Shown in pieces: positions 62,053 to 64,000 of a stretch of 64,000 nucleotides of DNA; position 1 is the first letter of the stretch; each line of letters opens with the position of its first letter. The stretch is from Paludibacter sp. GTDB taxonomy: Bacteria > Bacteroidota > Bacteroidia > Bacteroidales > Paludibacteraceae. The notes below the pieces were generated by a model. It was not told the origin of the DNA and made no database searches. It saw only the letters and a program-made list of their open reading frames with translations. A program made the position numbers and the translations under genes. The stretch lies in assembly GCA_019163375.1 (NCBI GenBank), contig JAFLKK010000007.1, forward strand, positions 469,813-533,812, written 5' to 3'.

Positions 62053-63594
62053 TTAGTCTGTTTTAAATTTTTTAAACGGTACTCTCCATTTCAATTGTTT
62101 ATCGCCAAACAGTGCATTCGATTCATTAGGACCCCAGGTATTACATTCGTAGAAATACAATGGAATTTTAGGATTTGTTTTCCAGGCCTGAAGTATCGGA
62201 TCAACAAATTTCCAACTTGCCTTCACAGCATCCGCACGTGCATAAAGGGTCGAATCTCCTATCATACAATCCAATAGTAATCGTTCATAAGCTTCCGAAA
62301 TTTTATTTTCCGCCAAATCGGAATAATGAAAAGCCATGTTTACGTTTTGCACTTTGTAACCTGCACCGGGTATTTTCATGCCAAAATCCACCGCCACACC
62401 GGCATCGGGATGAATGCGAAGAATAATCATATTGGTCGATTGCGCCACGCAACGCTGTTTGAACAACTGATGTGGAGCCGGTTTAAGGTGTATAATCACC
62501 TCGGTAACACGTTCCGGAAGTTGCTTTCCGGTACGGATATAGAACGGCACATCGCCCCAACGCCAGTTATCCACGAAAAGCTTCATAGCTACAAAGGTTT
62601 CGGTCTTTGAGTTGGACACCACATTCGTTTCTTGTCGATACCCTTTCTGCAATTCGCCATCCACGTCAGTGGCAATATATTGCCCACGAACAACATAGTC
62701 TTGAATTTCAGATGTTTTTATTGGTCGCAAAGCTTGTAACACTTTTACCGTTTCATTTCGGATAGATTCCGAGTCAAAAATAGAAGGTGGCTCCATGGCT
62801 ATTACCGCGAGTACCTGCATCAAGTGGTTCTGAATCATATCGCGCATGGCACCCGAAGTATCGTAATATCCGCCGCGACTGCCTACCCCAATTTTTTCGG
62901 CCGCAGTAATTTCTATTCTATCCACATATTTGCGATTCCAGATGGGTTCGAAAAAACCATTCGAAAAACGGGTAACCATAATATTCTGAACCGTTTCTTT
63001 TCCCAGATAATGGTCGATACGGTAAATCTGATCTTCATTGAAACCGCTCCGCAGTTTTTTGTCTAAATCAATAGCCGTATCATAACTGTAACCGAAAGGT
63101 TTTTCAACAATTATTCGTTTCCAACCATCATCTTCGGTATTCAAACCATATTTTACTAAATGAGCAGCCACCACTTCGTACAAAAATGGAGGTATGGAGA
63201 AATAATAAATAATATTCTTAGGGATATTCAACCTTGCCGAGAGCGTATCGATATATTCTTTCAACTCCCCAAAATCTTCCTCGGTTTGGTTATGTACTTT
63301 TTTGTAATATAATCGTTGAAGAAACAACTCTAATTTTTCCGGAAAAGCAGTTACATCTCCTTTGGCAAACTTAAGTAACGCTTCTTTCACCTCAACTCTA
63401 TTTGACTCTTCATCCTTTTCCTGACTACCTGCACCTATAAGTATAAAATTATCCGGCAATAGATCATCGAGGTACAATTGAAAAATTGCGGGCAGTAACT
63501 TACGTTTCGACAAATCGCCATTAGATCCGAAAATAACCAATATTTGGTTTTCAATAGTATTTTTCTTCGGCGCTTTCTTTGTTATTTCTTCCAT
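62053..63594 (-). CDS. zwf: Glucose-6-phosphate 1-dehydrogenase
   Basis: 513 residues from ATG 63592-63594 (an upstream TTG-type start adds 14). NADP-binding FGSNGDLSKRKLLPAI near residue 20, IVEKPFGYSYDTA, active-site RIDHYLGKETVQN, and the C-terminal DPILQAWKTNPKIPLYFYE. Oxidises glucose 6-phosphate to the lactone used by the next gene. Housekeeping; marks the end of the PUL. Confidence 0.97.
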   Translation of the reverse strand: MEEITKKAPKKNTIENQILVIFGSNGDLSKRKLLPAIFQLYLDDLLPDNFILIGAGSQEKDEESNRVEVKEALLKFAKGDVTAFPEKLELFLQRLYYKKVHNQTEEDFGELKEYIDTLSARLNIPKNIIYYFSIPPFLYEVVAAHLVKYGLNTEDDGWKRIIVEKPFGYSYDTAIDLDKKLRSGFNEDQIYRIDHYLGKETVQNIMVTRFSNGFFEPIWNRKYVDRIEITAAEKIGVGSRGGYYDTSGAMRDMIQNHLMQVLAVIAMEPPSIFDSESIRNETVKVLQALRPIKTSEIQDYVVRGQYIATDVDGELQKGYRQETNVVSNSKTETFVAMKLFVDNWRWGDVPFYIRTGKQLPERVTEVIIHLKPAPHQLFKQRCVAQSTNMIILRIHPDAGVAVDFGMKIPGAGYKVQNVNMAFHYSDLAENKISEAYERLLLDCMIGDSTLYARADAVKASWKFVDPILQAWKTNPKIPLYFYECNTWGPNESNALFGDKQLKWRVPFKKFKTD

Positions 63595-63686
63595 TTGTGT
63601 GTGTTTGTTGAACTCTAGACTTGATAAACAAATCAACCTTAAAATCGTTCAATTATCGGACTAGAAAAAGGGATACCAATTGTTAT

Positions 63687-64000
63687 TTACAACCATTTCT
63701 TCCGCCTGAAATACCAGAGCATAAAGAATGTGGTGATAATCATTCCTCCCCACATCATAAAATAGCCATTTGGCCAATGCAATTCGGGCAAATTATCAAA
63801 ATTGGTTCCATACACCCCCACAATAAAAGTAAGGGGAATGAATATAACCGAAAAAACGGTAAGTACCCGCATTATTTCGTTCAACCTGGTACTCATTGTT
63901 GAATGATAAATATTTAGTTGATCGTATAAAATTTCACGGTAACTATCCGAAAGTTCGTTGGCCTCGTTGATATTATCCTGCAATTCTTTAAAATGAATGC
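63687..64000 (-). CDS. corA: CorA-family Mg2+/Co2+ transporter, N-terminus outside window
   Basis: The C-terminal ~104 residues only; the frame continues past 64000 (IHFKELQDN is read before the first codon that could pass for a start). Long helix (NELSDSYREILYDQLNIYHS) followed by TM1 ending in VGVYGTNFDNLPE, then TM2 (YFMMWGGMIITTFFMLWYF) and a basic tail RRKKWL, as in CorA. The signature is GTN rather than the usual GMN. Confidence 0.92.
   Translation of the reverse strand, partial: IHFKELQDNINEANELSDSYREILYDQLNIYHSTMSTRLNEIMRVLTVFSVIFIPLTFIVGVYGTNFDNLPELHWPNGYFMMWGGMIITTFFMLWYFRRKKWL

Overview
The window is chromosomal DNA of a Bacteroidota (Bacteroidales) bacterium. Signs of this are a SusC/SusD pair, TAnnTTTG-type -7 promoter elements, little sign of Shine-Dalgarno sites, and very many secreted carbohydrate-active enzymes with Sec signal peptides. 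A Paludibacter- or Dysgonomonas-like environmental or gut Bacteroidales is plausible, but I cannot name the genus. About 58 kb is one large polysaccharide utilization locus (PUL). The last ~5 kb is housekeeping: 6-phosphogluconolactonase, glucose-6-phosphate dehydrogenase and a partial CorA.

The enzyme set matches the pectin domain rhamnogalacturonan II (RG-II), as described for Bacteroides thetaiotaomicron. I recognise by eye likely members of GH106, GH137-GH2, GH138, GH78 (three), GH141, GH127, GH143-GH142, GH28, a CE19-type methylesterase, GH95, GH105, GH140, PL1 and two further GH2 enzymes, plus an SGNH acetylesterase. Family assignments come from motifs and from memory of the B. thetaiotaomicron RG-II locus; no search was run.

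Layout. 1-20.6 kb (minus strand): acetylesterase (partial), GH106, GH2, an SDR/enolase-superfamily pair for sugar-acid catabolism, LacZ-type GH2, GH137-GH2-malectin, a FISUMP protein and GH138. 20.6-22.4 kb: a 41-bp tandem repeat array, then a plus-strand aminotransferase behind an apparent branched-chain-amino-acid attenuator. 22.5-29.6 kb: GH78, ORF6N, GH141, GH127. 29.7-49.6 kb (plus strand): GH43-like, GH143-GH142, GH78, GH28, CE19-type esterase, GH95, GH105, GH140 and a GH78-sialidase-like fusion. 49.6-50.5 kb: a palindrome-rich gap. 50.5-58.6 kb (minus): SusC, SusD, PL1, DUF3826. 58.6-64 kb: DUF1080 and hypothetical proteins, a Coq4-motif membrane protein, pgl, zwf, corA (partial).

Working together: PL1 and the methylesterase open the homogalacturonan and RG-II backbone, SusC/D import fragments, periplasmic exo-enzymes strip the RG-II side chains, GH28 and GH105 finish the galacturonate backbone, and the SDR/enolase pair may handle a released acidic or L-sugar. 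No PUL regulator (HTCS, SusR, ECF/anti-sigma) and no GH139 are in the window.

Most notable beyond the enzymes: (1) a 23-codon Ile/Val/Leu-rich leader peptide with mutually exclusive antiterminator and terminator pairings before the aminotransferase; (2) dispersed palindromic repeats lying in frame inside several secreted enzymes; (3) a 21-bp-periodic array and a 41-bp tandem array in intergenic DNA; (4) a shared GACGTAAA octamer upstream of four PUL genes; (5) unusual fusions: GH78 with a sialidase-like propeller, and an STN-like domain with an esterase and a DUF3826-like domain.
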